Shown: positions 25,535-36,624 of the stretch, piece by piece | Layout: each line of letters starts with the position of its first letter | Numbering within the stretch: position 1 is the first letter of the stretch | NCBI RefSeq assembly: GCF_000156355.1 | Contig: NZ_GG657906.1 | Location: forward strand, 148,248-212,247 | Source: Methylophaga thiooxydans DMS010 | GTDB taxonomy: Bacteria > Pseudomonadota > Gammaproteobacteria > Nitrosococcales > Methylophagaceae | Length of the DNA: 64,000 nucleotides | Direction: 5' to 3' | Notes under the pieces: model-generated | Told to the model about the DNA's origin: nothing | Databases searched by the model: none | Seen by the model: the letters and a program-made list of their open reading frames with translations, nothing else | Program-made: the position numbers and the translations under genes

Positions 25535-25996
25535 CTACGATGCGGCAGATTGCTTGTCGTTTTTTTGGTTAAGGCTTGTGGCAACCTTATTTAATCTATC
25601 GAGAAGTTCAAAAAATTCTTCTGATGACAGTTCGGTATGGCATGCCACTTTGTTTTGTACTTCGGCGATAAAGGGTTCTAGGTTTTTTGACTTCTCTGTC
25701 AGATAGAGTCGAACGATACGCTCATCTTGATCCGTGCGTTCTTTATGAACCAGACCGGCGCTTTGTAAGCGTTTGATGATGGGTGACAGCGTGCCAGAGT
25801 CAAGTTTGAGGCGTTTCATGACATCTTTGATGGCAATGCCGTCCTTTTCCCAGAGCACAAGAAGCACTAAATACTGAGGATAGGTCAGTTCGTATTCGTC
25901 CAAGAGACTTCGATACAGGCGGGTGATGCTGTTTGTTGCTGTATATAGAGCAAAGCACAGTTGGCTGTCGAGTTTCAGATTCTCAAATTGGCTCAT
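25535..25996 (-). CDS. ohrR: MarR-family regulator, OhrR type (organic-peroxide sensing)
   Basis: 153 residues. LDSQLCFALYTATNSITRLYRSLLDEYELTYPQYLVLLVLWE is the OhrR N-terminal block, with the reactive Cys at 14 in the SQLCFALY context. The winged helix follows: LKLDSGTLSPIIKRLQSAGLVHKERTDQDERIVRLYLT. OhrR represses the organic-hydroperoxide reductase gene ohr until the Cys is oxidised. No ohr gene is in this window, so the target is elsewhere or the protein is a related MarR sensor. A perfect palindrome 32 bp upstream supports autoregulation. Confidence 0.8.
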   Translation of the reverse strand: MSQFENLKLDSQLCFALYTATNSITRLYRSLLDEYELTYPQYLVLLVLWEKDGIAIKDVMKRLKLDSGTLSPIIKRLQSAGLVHKERTDQDERIVRLYLTEKSKNLEPFIAEVQNKVACHTELSSEEFFELLDRLNKVATSLNQKNDKQSAAS

Positions 25997-26027
25997 AACG
26001 TTAGTTTCCTTTCACAGTACTGATGCG

Positions 26028-26044
26028 ACACAATCATATTGTGT
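26028..26044. promoter_or_regulatory. Palindromic operator of the OhrR-type regulator
   Basis: ACACAAT-CAT-ATTGTGT, a perfect 7-bp inverted repeat 32 bp upstream of the regulator start codon. A second palindrome, AGCCTA-CTAAA-TAGGCT, lies at 26047-26063. Known OhrR boxes have similar ACAATT/AATTGT arms. Confidence 0.65.
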
Positions 26045-26188
26045 ACAGCCTACTAAATAGGCTTATCAGATGTATATTAACGTGAGAGTGAGAAAAGTTG
26101 TGGCAAAGTTTTTTTGTTTTTTGAATATTGCGTGCAAACAGGCTAGCAATAGCCCCACAAAGTAACTTAGATAAGGTAAAAAAACAGC

Positions 26189-26593
26189 TTAGATAAGACG
26201 CAGTTTAGGCAGGTGAAGACGGATTTGTGATTTGATTTCTTCAACGCTGTAGCGAAATACGATAGGGAAGACCTCGCTTTGACTGTCTGGTTCGATAAAG
26301 GGCGTTAATTCGTAGCCTTCAAAAAATAACTCTGCACGGGCGCGGCAGATATTCATGACGCCACCACTAAACGCTGGATTGTCTTTAGCCAATATGTTTT
26401 GTTGCCCCATAACCCAGTTCAGGCTTTGCCATTTTTGATGACATGTTTCAGATAATTGTGCGATTTTGTCTTCAGCAATGCTTGCGTCATTCTCGATAGT
26501 CGCCAACGTATCACGGGCAGATTCAGCAAAGCTTTGATTGAAAATGATAAAGAACATCACAGCCAGTGGTGCAATAAATGGCGAAAATTTCAT
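26189..26593 (-). CDS. Exported protein of unknown function
   Basis: 134 residues with an N-terminal signal peptide (PFIAPLAVMFFIIFNQSFA, cut before ES). The mature part is soluble, with two Cys (TCHQKW and NICRAR) that could form a disulfide, and a LFFEGYELTPFIEPD stretch. I recognise no domain. Single gene, placed between mscS and the OhrR-type regulator gene, both on the same strand; the mscS terminator lies upstream of its start. Confidence 0.65.
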   Translation of the reverse strand: MKFSPFIAPLAVMFFIIFNQSFAESARDTLATIENDASIAEDKIAQLSETCHQKWQSLNWVMGQQNILAKDNPAFSGGVMNICRARAELFFEGYELTPFIEPDSQSEVFPIVFRYSVEEIKSQIRLHLPKLRLI

Positions 26594-26700
26594 AGTGACC
26601 TCACTGTAACGCTATCAATAATATTCACTTATTTGATAGTTGATGGCGTGAATATGAAGTGAAAACGATGATTTTAATAGTAGCATTTTAATTGCACGCA

Positions 26701-26726
26701 ATAAAAAAGCCCCGAGAGGGGCTTTC
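26701..26726 (-). terminator. Terminator of the mscS-like gene
   Basis: AAAGCCCC-TCTC-GGGGCTTT followed by T run on the minus strand, about 20 nt after the channel gene's stop. Confidence 0.88.
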
Positions 26727-26747
26727 TATAAATAAGTGCGAGTGTGC

Positions 26748-28046
26748 TTACTTGTCGAGAATTTTGACTTCGCGTTGGGGGAAGGGGATTTCGATGCCGT
26801 GCTGCTTTAAGACATCCCAGATCATTAATAATAAATCTGCACCAACACGGTTTGGGCCATCGTCCACACCATCCATCCAGAACTCAACCAGGATATCGAC
26901 GCCGGAGTCGGCAAAGCCTTTGATTTCCGCGTCAGGACGTTCTTCAATCGGAATATCATCGCCACTGATTACCTGTGGGTGACTGTTTGCGACCTCTCTA
27001 ATAAGTTCAAAAAGCTGATGAAGATCGGTTTTGTATGCGACCTGAAACTCAAGGGCATAACGTTGTTTGGTATTTTTATGAGTCCAGTTGGTAAAGCTGG
27101 TTGTAATGAACTGTTCATTTGGCACCATAATATCTTTACCATCGAAGGTTTCTAGGGTTGTGGAACGCATGTTTAGCTGGCGAATCGTACCGCAACGACC
27201 GTCTTCCATTTCTACATAGTCACCGACGCTAAGTGAACGATCCAGTAACAAAATAATGCCTGAAATGAAATTAGAGGCTATGGCTTGTAAACCAAAACCA
27301 AGCCCTACACCGAGCGCACCACCAAACACCGCTAGTGCGGTCAGGTTGATCCCCATTATTTGTAGCAATAACAGAAATACGATGAAAAAGAGGGTGACTT
27401 GAAATAACTTGGCGAATACTTCACGGGTGCCAATATCCAAGTCATGCTGATTACGGATAATCTGTTGACCGGCACTGTTTGATAGACGGCCTAACCAGAA
27501 CAAAACCGTACCGAAAATAACGACGCGAGCAACGCCATAGGCAGAAATCTTGAAGTTCCCAATCTGTAATGAGATGGTTTCCAGATAGGCGACGACCTCA
27601 TCAAGCCAGCCAAACACATGTAACACAGCGATCGGCAAGATAAACCAGATTGCCAGTTTTCGAAATAATTGTTTTTCTACAAAGCGGTTAATGATCGAGT
27701 ATAGCATAAAGATAACGGCAAAACTCAGTCCAACACGAAGTAGCCAGCTTTGGTGTATTAATTCCTGTCCAATATCAACGGCAATAGACAGTGCCAACAC
27801 CATCATCAATGGCAATATCAATTCCCGTAAACGATAGATCCCTTGTCGTAAGTTCAACACAGGGCCTTCACTTGGCTGCTGTTTTAACAGCGGTGAGCAT
27901 GTCTTAAGAAACTTAGTGACAGCAAACGCGAGTAACACCGCCAACAAAATTAGCCCCAATTGTGAATAAAACTTAGGGCTACTGAGCCAGTGCATGGTGT
28001 TACTGAGAAGCTGCTCTAAGGTCGATTGATAATCTTTTAAGTCCAT
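26748..28046 (-). CDS. MscS-family mechanosensitive channel
   Basis: 432 residues. Several N-terminal membrane helices (about 28-45, 80-100, 108-128, 140-160, 170-190) precede the MscS core. The pore helix ALAVFGGALGVGLGFGLQAIASNFISGIILLLDRS (about 238-272) shows the Ala/Gly-rich TM3 packing pattern. The beta domain follows with SVGDYVEMEDGRCGTIRQLNMRSTTLETFDGKDIMVPNEQFI. The C-terminal alpha/beta part ends in FPQREVKIL. It opens under membrane tension to release solutes on osmotic downshock, fitting with ectoine turnover in a halotolerant cell. Larger than E. coli MscS (286), with extra N-terminal helices. Confidence 0.88.
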   Translation of the reverse strand: MDLKDYQSTLEQLLSNTMHWLSSPKFYSQLGLILLAVLLAFAVTKFLKTCSPLLKQQPSEGPVLNLRQGIYRLRELILPLMMVLALSIAVDIGQELIHQSWLLRVGLSFAVIFMLYSIINRFVEKQLFRKLAIWFILPIAVLHVFGWLDEVVAYLETISLQIGNFKISAYGVARVVIFGTVLFWLGRLSNSAGQQIIRNQHDLDIGTREVFAKLFQVTLFFIVFLLLLQIMGINLTALAVFGGALGVGLGFGLQAIASNFISGIILLLDRSLSVGDYVEMEDGRCGTIRQLNMRSTTLETFDGKDIMVPNEQFITTSFTNWTHKNTKQRYALEFQVAYKTDLHQLFELIREVANSHPQVISGDDIPIEERPDAEIKGFADSGVDILVEFWMDGVDDGPNRVGADLLLMIWDVLKQHGIEIPFPQREVKILDK

Positions 28047-28209
28047 GTGGATGCTTTCTTATTTTATGTTTTGTGTGTTTGCCAATGTAGGTGTTTGGGC
28101 CATTAATCGCAACAATTGATGTTTTAACTGAACTATAACACCGTGTGGCAGGTCAGCATTCTGTTGATTTCAATTGTGACCCTCGTATTTATCTATGTAA
28201 GGAGCAGTA

Positions 28210-28959
28210 ATGACTATTCCATTTGATATTAAAAATAAAGTGGCGCTGGTGACAGGAGCAAACCGTGGAATTGGAAAATCTATTGTTGAAACCTTTCTTG
28301 CTCATGGCGCTCGCAAGGTTTATCTGGCTGTTCGCGATCTTACAACGGTAACCGAACTTGTAAACAGGTATGCCGACAGGGTCACACCTATTCACCTTGA
28401 TCTGACACGGCCTGAAACCATCATTGGTGCGGCAGCCAATGCCCAGGATGTCAACGTTGTGGTTAATAATGCCGGCGTGCTAAAAAATGCAAGTCCACTC
28501 GAACCGGCATCCATTCCAGCTTTGGATCTGCAGATTGAAGTTAATGTAAATGGTTTGTTGCGTATGGCACAGTCGTTTGCGCCAGTGTTGAAAGCCAATG
28601 GTGGTGGTGCGTTTGTCCAATTAAATTCGGTGGCGTCCTTACGCTCATTTCCTGCTTTTGCTACTTATGCCGCATCTAAAGCAGCCGCTTATTCCATTAC
28701 GCAAGCATTGCGTCAGCAACTGGCGGAGCAAAACACCGCTGTTTTGAGTGTTCACCCGGGCCCAATTGCTACCGATATGGCAAATGAAGCTGGCCTTTCT
28801 GAGGTCGCCGAGCCTGTGAGTCTGGTTGCTGAAGGAATTATTGAGGCATTAAATAAAGGAGAATTTCATCTGTTTCCTGACTCCATGGCGAAAGAGCTTG
28901 GACTCGCCTATAAGTCATTTGCTGAAAAGGTTATAGAAGCACCAGTAGATACAGAATAA
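28210..28959 (+). CDS. SDR-family NAD(P)-dependent oxidoreductase
   Basis: 249 residues, classical short-chain dehydrogenase. [20 protein letters not shown] is the cofactor loop, NNAGVL the structural motif, and Ser (QLNSVAS) with YAASK form the catalytic Ser-Tyr-Lys set. [14 protein letters not shown] near the C terminus is typical. Arg after the glycine loop region (LAVRD) suggests NADP preference. Substrate unknown. AAGGAG precedes the ATG. Single-gene unit ended by a strong terminator shared with the cold-shock gene. Confidence 0.85.
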   Translation: MTIPFDIKNKVALVTGANRGIGKSIVETFLAHGARKVYLAVRDLTTVTELVNRYADRVTPIHLDLTRPETIIGAAANAQDVNVVVNNAGVLKNASPLEPASIPALDLQIEVNVNGLLRMAQSFAPVLKANGGGAFVQLNSVASLRSFPAFATYAASKAAAYSITQALRQQLAEQNTAVLSVHPGPIATDMANEAGLSEVAEPVSLVAEGIIEALNKGEFHLFPDSMAKELGLAYKSFAEKVIEAPVDTE

Positions 28960-28969
28960 AAATAATGCA

Positions 28970-29002
28970 TAAAAAAAGCCCCGCAGAAGCGGGGCTTTTT
29001 TA
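28970..29002. terminator. Bidirectional terminator between SDR and cold-shock genes
   Basis: AAAAAAGCCCCGC-AGAA-GCGGGGCTTTTTT, a 13-pair stem with flanking A and T runs. A second hairpin (AGACTCG/CGAGTCT) at 29008-29027 lies between it and the cold-shock stop. Confidence 0.93.
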
Positions 29003-29042
29003 TTGGTCAGACTCGCCTTAACGAGTCTAAGCTGAAACTGGC

Positions 29043-29249
29043 TTACAGCGCAGTAATGTTTTCAGCTTGTGGACCTTTAGCGCCTTGAGTTACAGTGAAC
29101 TCAACACGTTGGCCTTCGTTCAGCGTTCTGAAACCGTCGCCTTTGATTTGGCTAAAGTGTGCGAAAACGTCTGGGCCAGATTCTTGCTCGATGAAACCGA
29201 AACCTTTAGCTTCGTTAAACCATTTCACAGTACCAGTAGTTGTAGACAT
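29043..29249 (-). CDS. Cold-shock protein (CspA family)
   Basis: 68 residues, the normal size. RNP1 (KGFGFIEQ) and RNP2 (VFAHFSQI) are intact, with the start [16 protein letters not shown] and the end [11 protein letters not shown]. An OB-fold single-strand nucleic-acid chaperone that melts RNA structure; CspA, CspC and CspE cannot be separated by sequence alone here. The long AT-rich region upstream of its start could hold the extended leader common in cold-inducible csp genes. Confidence 0.92.
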   Translation of the reverse strand: MSTTTGTVKWFNEAKGFGFIEQESGPDVFAHFSQIKGDGFRTLNEGQRVEFTVTQGAKGPQAENITAL

Positions 29250-29962
29250 AAAAAAATCCTAAATTTATCAATAAATAATATGCCTCATAACGAGGCGGGT
29301 ATAGCTGGAAGGTATGCAGAGTACTTATTAACAAACAGGACGAGCTACTGATTTGGTAATGCATCGAAATGAAAAATAAATATTCAGATCAACTTTCAAG
29401 CTAAGGTCAATGTATAGGGAATTACGGTAGCTGTCAAAATTATTTTTAAACTGAAGTAAAAGCCAGACATGGCGGGCTTTTCGATAATCAGACTCATAGA
29501 CTAAGTTGGCGCTATCAAATAATAATGCACGGCAAATCTTCTTTTACAACGCCAGATCATAAAAAAATCGGCACTAAAACACCTCAAGCACTGCCAAGCT
29601 TATGCTGACCTCACTGAATATAGCCTTTGGAATAGTTCTACCCCGTGAGTTAGAACGATACAGCGCTTCGCCTTACTTTTAACAGCTTACTTATACTCCC
29701 ACTCAGACTATTACGATGACGCGTAAAATTCCATCGTTAGTCAGTTTGTTGATCTGCTATCAAAGTTGTCTATTGATTCCACCCATGACGCCGCTTAAAG
29801 AAAGCAATGTTTATCGTTCTTATAGAGCTAAGCTGTTTAGGTTTGTAAGATGTTTTAAGTGCTAGCAGAATAACGTTCACGACTGCGCAATACAATTTGT
29901 GCAAAAGTTAAGCTATTATCGGTCGTAAACATTAATTCTAAACAAAGTTTCAAGGTGGGGTA
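29250..29962. other. 713-nt intergenic region without a gene I can support
   Basis: Between the cold-shock gene (minus) and the ETR1-like kinase gene (plus). It contains the csp leader region, a bidirectional terminator-like hairpin at 29458-29481 (AAAAGCC...GGCTTTT), and a palindrome TTGAT-CTGCT-ATCAA at 29749-29763. The longest plausible frame (29716, 49 codons) has no ribosome-binding site. A small RNA ending at the 29458-29481 hairpin is possible but unproven. Confidence 0.5.
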
Positions 29963-32752
29963 ATGAGCATGGAGCATACGCAGGATTTTATGCCGCATGG
30001 ATATTGTATTTCTTGGGATGTGCCGCTACTCACATTGCATGTTTTGTCAGACTTTTTCATCGCCTTAGCGTATTTTTCAATTCCGGTTGGCATTATTTAT
30101 TTCGTCAGTAAAAAAGACGATGTCACCTTTAAACCTGTTTACTACCTTTTTGCAGCTTTTATCTTAGCCTGCGGCATTACCCACCTCATGGGCATCATCA
30201 CTCTATGGTTGCCTGTGTATTATTTGGCAGGCGTTTTTAAATTATTGACTGCAATTGTTTCGGTCGCGACGGCGATTTATCTCATCCCTAAACTCTCAGA
30301 TATGGTGGCTTTACCGGAGCTCAATGAGCTCCTGTTACTGAATAAGAAATTGACCGATGAAAACCAGTCCAGAAAAAAAGCTGAAATGGCGCTGGAGCAA
30401 AGCAGGACGAAACTGGCTGAGACCAATAAAATGCTATCAACCGTTTTGGATGCTATTCCGGTACGTGTTTTTTGGAAAAATCATGATCTGGAGTTTCAGG
30501 GCGTAAATCGCGTATTACTTGAAGACGCGGGTATGAACGATGTTTCAGAGATCATCGGTAAAACAGACTACCAGCTGCCATGGGCGGATTTCGCAGATAA
30601 ATATAAAAAGGATGATAAAGCCGTACTAGATAGCGGTAGATCGATGCTGCAAATCGAAGAAGAGTTAGTGGATAGAAACGGAAACCGCTTGTGGGCTAAA
30701 ACAAACAAAGTGCCTTTACTTAATGATAAGAATGAAGTCATTGGTGTGCTCGGTACATTTGAAGACATAACGCAGGCCAAAATAGCTGAGCAGGAACTCA
30801 TTGTTGCTAAAGAGCAGGCTGAACAAGCGAATATTGCCAAGAGCCAATTTTTGGCGAACATGAGCCATGAGTTACGAACCCCACTTAATGGCGTGATAGG
30901 TACACTCAATTTGTTAGCTGCAACATCGCTAAACGCTCGCCAAAGTAATCTGGTAAATATAAGCAAGCACAGCGCCGAATCCTTATTTGGCTTGTTAAAC
31001 GATGTGTTGGATTTGTCCAAAATCGAATCAGGCAAGTTAGAGTTGGAATATCACAACGAAGATCTTGATGAATTACTGGCAGAAGTAGCCAGAGGCATGG
31101 CAGGGCGTGCTGAGGAGAAGGGTCTGGAATTACTTTGTCCCGCTCACTTTATGTCCTCCTGTGTGGCCAAAGTCGATCGTTTACGTCTGCGTCAGATCCT
31201 GAATAATCTGATAGGTAATGCGCTTAAATTTACAGAAAAAGGCTCGATTACTGTCGATATGACGGTGATCAAAAAAACGATGCCTGAGGCGACATTACGC
31301 TTTAGTATTTCAGACACTGGCGTAGGAATTAGTGAGCACGATCAAGCCTTATTATTTGAACGGTTCAAACAATTGGACGGCAGCTCGACTCGGCCACAAG
31401 CAGGTAGCGGACTCGGACTCGCGATCTGCAGACAATTGGTTGAGCTTATGGGTGGGCGAATTGGTGTAAGCAGCACACTGGGTCAAGGCTCGACATTCTG
31501 GTTCGAAATAACGACTGAACTGGTCAACCGCAAAGGTCAACCACACCAAGATTCGTCACTTGCTGGTATGAGTGTGATTGTTTTAGCCGAAAACCCCACC
31601 TACAAACGTTACTTTGCAGATCTTCTTGCTAACTGGAGCGTACAACACGAAATCGCCGATTCAATCGATCTATTTAAAGAAATCTTATTTGAACACCATC
31701 ATGATCAGACTTGTGTTTTGATTATGGAAACAGATTATTTCTTAAACCTTGATATCACCGCGCTTTTGTCTCAACTCACGTTTGATGTGCGATTTCTATT
31801 GATGACATCGCAAAGTCAATTAACACAAGTGCCTGAAAAAACACAGCAACACGATTGTATTTTATTGGCTAAACCGCTTATGCAATCTGAAGTATTCAAT
31901 GCGTTGGTGGGATTACGTAATGATATGCCAACGAAACAGTTACAGCAGCCAATCAAACCAGTTGAAAATGCTCAATTCAAAGATAGAAAAATTTTATTAG
32001 TTGAAGATAACAGTACCAACATCATTGTGGCGAAAGGGCTAATTCAAATGTATGGACCAACGGTTGAGGTCGCCGAAAATGGGGAACTCGCGCTAAACAT
32101 CCTGAGCAAACAGCGCTTTGATCTGATCTTTATGGATTGTCAAATGCCGGTTATGGATGGCTATGAGTGTACCCGTCTGATCCGCTCAGAAGAAGCATCT
32201 GTAATCAATCACCGTATTCCTATCATTGCTTTAACTGCGAATGCGATGCGTGGTGATAGAGAGGCCTGCCTTGCCGCCGGGATGGATGATTATATTTCCA
32301 AACCGGTTGATGCGGATACGATTCATCAAATGTTGAAAAAATGGTTAGCTCAGGAAGATATCACTCAAGGAGAACTACCGATAATGGATGAATCATTAGA
32401 AAGTACAACGCCCGTATTTGACAAAGCAAACTATAGCAGTCGACTGATGGATGATGATAATTTGATGAAGCAAGTTGCGCTTAACTTTGTGGCAGATATG
32501 CCGCAACAGCTGGAAAAACTCAATGAAATGATTGCGTCAGAAGATTATGAGCAACTGGCAGCACAGGCACATAAGCTTAAAGGTGCCGCATCAAATATGG
32601 CTGCAGAACAGATGCACGATCTGGCTGTTGAATTTGAACTGGCTACCAAAGAGCACGTAATGGAGAGGGTAGCGGCCCTTTATCCGATGCTAATGCAGGC
32701 ATTTGACCAACTGCGAGATGAGTTGGATAAAGAATTGGGGCTAGACACCTAA
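29963..32752 (+). CDS. Hybrid histidine kinase with ethylene-receptor-like (ETR1-type) sensor and HPt domain
   Basis: 929 residues. The N terminus (about 20-110) has three membrane helices closely resembling the plant/cyanobacterial ethylene-binding domain: [14 protein letters not shown], then CGITHLMG. Asp30, Tyr37, Ile67, Cys70 and His74 match ETR1 Asp25, Tyr32, Ile62, Cys65 and His69; the Cys/His pair binds the copper that holds ethylene. A PAS domain (about 150-270), HisKA (His302 in [11 protein letters not shown]) and HATPase domain (about 350-520) follow. Then come a pseudo-receiver lacking the acidic pocket (about 530-650), a true receiver (Asp725 in [11 protein letters not shown]), and HPt (His870 in [11 protein letters not shown]). 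A multistep phosphorelay. It precedes the CHASE kinase gene by 42 nt. Confidence 0.88.
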   Translation: MSMEHTQDFMPHGYCISWDVPLLTLHVLSDFFIALAYFSIPVGIIYFVSKKDDVTFKPVYYLFAAFILACGITHLMGIITLWLPVYYLAGVFKLLTAIVSVATAIYLIPKLSDMVALPELNELLLLNKKLTDENQSRKKAEMALEQSRTKLAETNKMLSTVLDAIPVRVFWKNHDLEFQGVNRVLLEDAGMNDVSEIIGKTDYQLPWADFADKYKKDDKAVLDSGRSMLQIEEELVDRNGNRLWAKTNKVPLLNDKNEVIGVLGTFEDITQAKIAEQELIVAKEQAEQANIAKSQFLANMSHELRTPLNGVIGTLNLLAATSLNARQSNLVNISKHSAESLFGLLNDVLDLSKIESGKLELEYHNEDLDELLAEVARGMAGRAEEKGLELLCPAHFMSSCVAKVDRLRLRQILNNLIGNALKFTEKGSITVDMTVIKKTMPEATLRFSISDTGVGISEHDQALLFERFKQLDGSSTRPQAGSGLGLAICRQLVELMGGRIGVSSTLGQGSTFWFEITTELVNRKGQPHQDSSLAGMSVIVLAENPTYKRYFADLLANWSVQHEIADSIDLFKEILFEHHHDQTCVLIMETDYFLNLDITALLSQLTFDVRFLLMTSQSQLTQVPEKTQQHDCILLAKPLMQSEVFNALVGLRNDMPTKQLQQPIKPVENAQFKDRKILLVEDNSTNIIVAKGLIQMYGPTVEVAENGELALNILSKQRFDLIFMDCQMPVMDGYECTRLIRSEEASVINHRIPIIALTANAMRGDREACLAAGMDDYISKPVDADTIHQMLKKWLAQEDITQGELPIMDESLESTTPVFDKANYSSRLMDDDNLMKQVALNFVADMPQQLEKLNEMIASEDYEQLAAQAHKLKGAASNMAAEQMHDLAVEFELATKEHVMERVAALYPMLMQAFDQLRDELDKELGLDT

Positions 32753-32794
32753 ATAAAATACACGTGTGTCTTCAACGTTGACAGGGAACATAAG

Positions 32795-35700
32795 TTGAAA
32801 CAATTAATTGGTAATTATTCAAAGCATCCGCCCGCGGCGTGGTTAGTGCTATTGCTTTCGTTAATGGTTACCGGTTGGGCGTGGTTTGTCGCCTCTGAGG
32901 CGGTACAGCAACGTGCCAGTGAACGTTTTGAGTTTACGGCTAGTGATATCTCTACTGCGATTAGCAAACGCATGAATGAATATGAACTGGCACTACGAAG
33001 CGGACTCGCGGTGTTTCATGCAAGCGATTCGGTTACTCGAAAAGATTGGGAATATTTTGCTGATACGATCTATCTCAACAAATTTTTCCCCGGTATTCAG
33101 GGGCTTGGCTATAGTGTCATGCTCGCCCCTGAAGAAGTCGCAGCACATGAGTCGGCAATCCGGCAACAAGGTTTCGACAATTACCAGATAAGGCCCGAAG
33201 GTATTCGTGAGCAATACAGCGCGATTATATTTTTGGAGCCTTTTGATTGGCGTAACCAACGTGCGTTTGGCTATGACATGTTTTCTGAACCGACCCGTCG
33301 TGAAGCAATGGAGCGAGCTCGTGATACGACTGACTTTGCTGCATCAGGGCGAGTGACTTTAGTTCAAGAAACAGAGCAAGACGTCCAGTTTGGTTTTCTC
33401 ATGTATCTACCGTTATATAAGAAAGGTAGCCCGCTCACCTATGTTGAAGAGCGCCGTGAGGCATTACAAGGCTTTGTTTACGCCGCATTTCGGATAGGCG
33501 ATTTGATGGCTGGTTTATTGGGTAGTGCTCAGCAAAACGTTAACTTTGAATTATATGAAGGGAACCCAGAAAAGGGTGTAATGTTGCACAACAACGCGCC
33601 GAATAATGTTGTTCACTATAACTCACCAGATAGCGAAGACAGTTTTAAAGCAACCCATAAGATTGATGTCGGTGGTCAGACATGGTCATTGTATGTCTAT
33701 TCTGATACAGGGTTTATTTCACAGAGTGAGTTGAATCAGCCAACATTTATCGTTGTGACGGGCATTTTGCTTGATATCTTTCTCTTTTTTCTGATTTCTT
33801 ATTTAGCTAAAGGGCGAAATCAAGCACGGGTATCAGAACAACGCGCTATCGTTGATTTTCAGAATTCACAACAGCGACTTCAGCTTGCAGCTGATGCCGG
33901 TAATATGGGACTGGCAGAATGGAACCTCGAAGAGGGTAAGCTCTATTGGGACGATCGCATGTTGGCGCTTTATGGTTATACCCAGGGTACGTTTGATGAT
34001 GGTATGGCTGCTTGGCAGCAGCGCGTTCATCCTGAGGATCAGGCCGAGGTCATCAAGCAAGTTGAAACGGCGCGTCAGTTCAAACAGCATTTTGATTTGC
34101 AATTTCGCATCGTCTTACCGAGTAAGGAGATTCGACACATTGCAGCGAGTATTGTCGTAGAGCGCAATAGGACTGGTCAGGCTGTTCGCATGGTTGGCTT
34201 TCATTACGATATTTCAGAGCACAAACAAGTCGAAGCCATTCTCAAAACAGAGCGCGATGATGCTGAGTCTGCAAATCGCTCACGAGGCGAGTTTTTAGCC
34301 AATATGAGCCATGAAATTCGCACGCCGATAAATGGTGTTATGGGCGCGATGAATTTATTAGCTGATACGCCGTTAAGTGCATCTCAGCACAATCTATTAA
34401 ATATTTCTAAACGTAGTGCAGAGTCACTGCTCGGCATAATAAATGACATTCTTGATTTATCGAAAATTGAGTCTGGTAAGTTAGAAATAATTGAAGAAGA
34501 AGTCGCTTTAGTTAACACCCTTTGCGATGTGGCGCGTTTACTTTCTGCCAAAGCAGAATCAAAGCATATCGAATTACTGTGTCCTGCCCACTACCTTGAT
34601 GAGGTTAGCGTTAAGGTTGATGGTTTGCGTCTGCGTCAGGTTCTGACCAATCTGTTGAACAATGCGATTAAGTTTACTGAGCAAGGTAGTGTCAAATTGA
34701 GTGTTGACGTGTTGAGCCAGACATCAGACAAACTAAAACTTCGCTTCAATGTGGTTGATACAGGACAAGGTATAGCTGCCGATCAACAAGCCTTATTATT
34801 TCAACGCTTCCAGCAAGTTGACAGCTCCTTAACACGACGTGAAGGAGGGTCGGGCTTAGGGTTATCGATCAGCAAACAATTAGTCGAACTGATGGGTGGC
34901 ACCATTGGCGTAGAAAGTGAACTCGGCATAGGGTCAAGGTTTTGGTTTGAGTTAGACCTTATGAAAGCAACGCAAAATCAACCGATTAAGCGACGTCTAT
35001 TTGATGATATGCAGGTTTGCGTTCTGAAGCCAGAGGAAATCTACCAACATTTTTATACATCCGTATTTTCTGCTTGGGATATTGCTCATACACAGACCGA
35101 TGACTATAGTCAGGCATTAGAGACGTTGAGCTCATCGGCATGCCCCAACAAAGTCTTGATCGTTGATGCGACTTATTTAAATGACAAGGCATTAATTGCT
35201 AATCTGGCGGCAACCACGGATAAAATGCACAACATTTATTTATTCGTCGTTTGTCCACAATCGATGCTAGCAATGATTCCACAGGTGGTGACTGATCAGG
35301 CAGATCAGATTATCAGCAAACCGCTCATACAATCTGAACTCTATAACGCATTCTTATCCGTAGTGGCTGAAAATGTAGAAGAAAATATCATGGAGCAAGC
35401 GCCTGTAGCGGAGTCATACAAACAGTTTAATGCCAATGTTCTGGTGGTTGAGGATAACACGACTAATATTGTCATCATTCAAGGCCTGCTGAAGAAATTT
35501 AATGTCACCACGGATGTTGCCGAAGATGGCGAGCAAGCACTGAATTTATTGGCAAAAAATAATTACGATTTAGTCTTGATGGACTGTCAAATGCCAGTGA
35601 TGGACGGCTTTGAAACGACGCGAACAATTCGCAAAGCGGATAGCGATATTCTGAATAGAGAAATACCGATCATTGCGCTCACTGCACAGGCAATGCGCGG

Positions 35701-35830
35701 TGATGAAGCCGCTTGTCGCGAAGCAGGCATGGATGATTATTTGAGTAAGCCGATTGAACCGCGATTGTTGTACGACAAGTTAAGCAAATGGCTGCCCGAA
35801 GCAGGTAAAGATCAATTAGCATCGTTATAG
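32795..35830 (+). CDS. CHASE-domain hybrid histidine kinase
   Basis: 1011 residues. The start is TTG at 32795, preceded by AGGGA; no ATG fits before the first membrane helix (about 12-32). A periplasmic CHASE domain (about 75-260: [18 protein letters not shown]...[11 protein letters not shown]) is closed by a helix at about 308-335. A PAS_3-like domain (about 355-475), HisKA (His506 in [11 protein letters not shown]) and HATPase domain follow. Then come a degenerate receiver and an intact receiver (Asp930 in [11 protein letters not shown]). There is no HPt here; that of the neighbouring kinase may serve. CHASE domains sense small extracellular ligands. Probably co-transcribed with the ETR1-like kinase gene. 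Confidence 0.87.
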   Translation: MKQLIGNYSKHPPAAWLVLLLSLMVTGWAWFVASEAVQQRASERFEFTASDISTAISKRMNEYELALRSGLAVFHASDSVTRKDWEYFADTIYLNKFFPGIQGLGYSVMLAPEEVAAHESAIRQQGFDNYQIRPEGIREQYSAIIFLEPFDWRNQRAFGYDMFSEPTRREAMERARDTTDFAASGRVTLVQETEQDVQFGFLMYLPLYKKGSPLTYVEERREALQGFVYAAFRIGDLMAGLLGSAQQNVNFELYEGNPEKGVMLHNNAPNNVVHYNSPDSEDSFKATHKIDVGGQTWSLYVYSDTGFISQSELNQPTFIVVTGILLDIFLFFLISYLAKGRNQARVSEQRAIVDFQNSQQRLQLAADAGNMGLAEWNLEEGKLYWDDRMLALYGYTQGTFDDGMAAWQQRVHPEDQAEVIKQVETARQFKQHFDLQFRIVLPSKEIRHIAASIVVERNRTGQAVRMVGFHYDISEHKQVEAILKTERDDAESANRSRGEFLANMSHEIRTPINGVMGAMNLLADTPLSASQHNLLNISKRSAESLLGIINDILDLSKIESGKLEIIEEEVALVNTLCDVARLLSAKAESKHIELLCPAHYLDEVSVKVDGLRLRQVLTNLLNNAIKFTEQGSVKLSVDVLSQTSDKLKLRFNVVDTGQGIAADQQALLFQRFQQVDSSLTRREGGSGLGLSISKQLVELMGGTIGVESELGIGSRFWFELDLMKATQNQPIKRRLFDDMQVCVLKPEEIYQHFYTSVFSAWDIAHTQTDDYSQALETLSSSACPNKVLIVDATYLNDKALIANLAATTDKMHNIYLFVVCPQSMLAMIPQVVTDQADQIISKPLIQSELYNAFLSVVAENVEENIMEQAPVAESYKQFNANVLVVEDNTTNIVIIQGLLKKFNVTTDVAEDGEQALNLLAKNNYDLVLMDCQMPVMDGFETTRTIRKADSDILNREIPIIALTAQAMRGDEAACREAGMDDYLSKPIEPRLLYDKLSKWLPEAGKDQLASL

Positions 35831-35897
35831 CGGAACTCCACGTCCGGTTGGTGTTCTCAACCACATGAGCCTGTTGGCTGATGTTAAGGAAAAGCAG

Positions 35898-36602
35898 ATG
35901 TTACGTGCGTTGGTTTTATTCCTGTTGGTTTTTCATCCCACCGTATGGGCCGTCGACTTTTCCAGTCAGTCTCAGGCTACAACAGTTGTCGACTTGTACA
36001 CATCAGAAAGGTGTAGCAGTTGCCCGCCGGCAGAACGTTGGTTATCAACACTGCAACATGATGATGCGCTTTTCGACTCTTTATTACCGATGGCATTTCA
36101 TGTTGATTATTGGGATCAGCTCGGTTGGCCGGATCGCTTTGCCACAGTGGAAAACTCAAATCGCCAGCGAAACTTAGTGCGAGAAGGGCTTATCTCACAG
36201 GTTTACACCCCCGGCATTGTCATTAATAGCGAAGAATGGCGTGGTTGGTTTCAAGGTCTGCGCCAACCACCGACTCACACCGAACAACGGGGAGCATTAC
36301 AGGCCAGCCTGAAAGGGAAACAGTTAGTTGTCCAATTTGAGCAACCCGATAATTTGGTACTTAATATGGCGTGGCTTGGTAATGGTTTAGAAACTACCGT
36401 TAAGGCCGGTGAAAACAAAGGTAAAACACTTCAACATGACTTTGTTGTATTACAGCATTGGCAACAAACAGGTAAGAAAAACTGGCAAGTCACAGTGCCA
36501 CCCGCACCAGACAGAGGCCAACAACAGACCGCGCTTGCCATCTGGTTAACCAAACCCGGCTCTTTAGAGATTATTCAGGCAACCGCGACGTATATAGATT
36601 GA
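35898..36602 (+). CDS. DUF1223 secreted thioredoxin-like protein
   Basis: 234 residues from the ATG at 35898, with AAGGAAAAG before it and a signal peptide (ALVLFLLVFHPTVWA) right after; an earlier ATG only adds a charged leader. The DUF1223 signature is DLYTSERCSSCPPAERWLSTL, with a CSSC pair in a thioredoxin-like position, then FHVDYWDQLGWPDRFA and YTPGIVINSEEWRGW. Function unknown; probably periplasmic and redox-related. First of a tight DUF1223-cupin-DUF3080 operon, 67 nt after the CHASE kinase. Confidence 0.85.
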   Translation: MLRALVLFLLVFHPTVWAVDFSSQSQATTVVDLYTSERCSSCPPAERWLSTLQHDDALFDSLLPMAFHVDYWDQLGWPDRFATVENSNRQRNLVREGLISQVYTPGIVINSEEWRGWFQGLRQPPTHTEQRGALQASLKGKQLVVQFEQPDNLVLNMAWLGNGLETTVKAGENKGKTLQHDFVVLQHWQQTGKKNWQVTVPPAPDRGQQQTALAIWLTKPGSLEIIQATATYID

Positions 36603-36624
36603 TAGAAAGGTATCACACGTAAAC

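Noticed and set aside
29749-29763. FNR box TTGAT...ATCAA upstream of the ETR1-like kinase
   Set aside because: Spacer is five bases, not four; no aligned promoter is visible.
29716-29865. Small reading frame of 49 codons in the long intergenic region
   Set aside because: No ribosome-binding site, no family resemblance and unremarkable composition.
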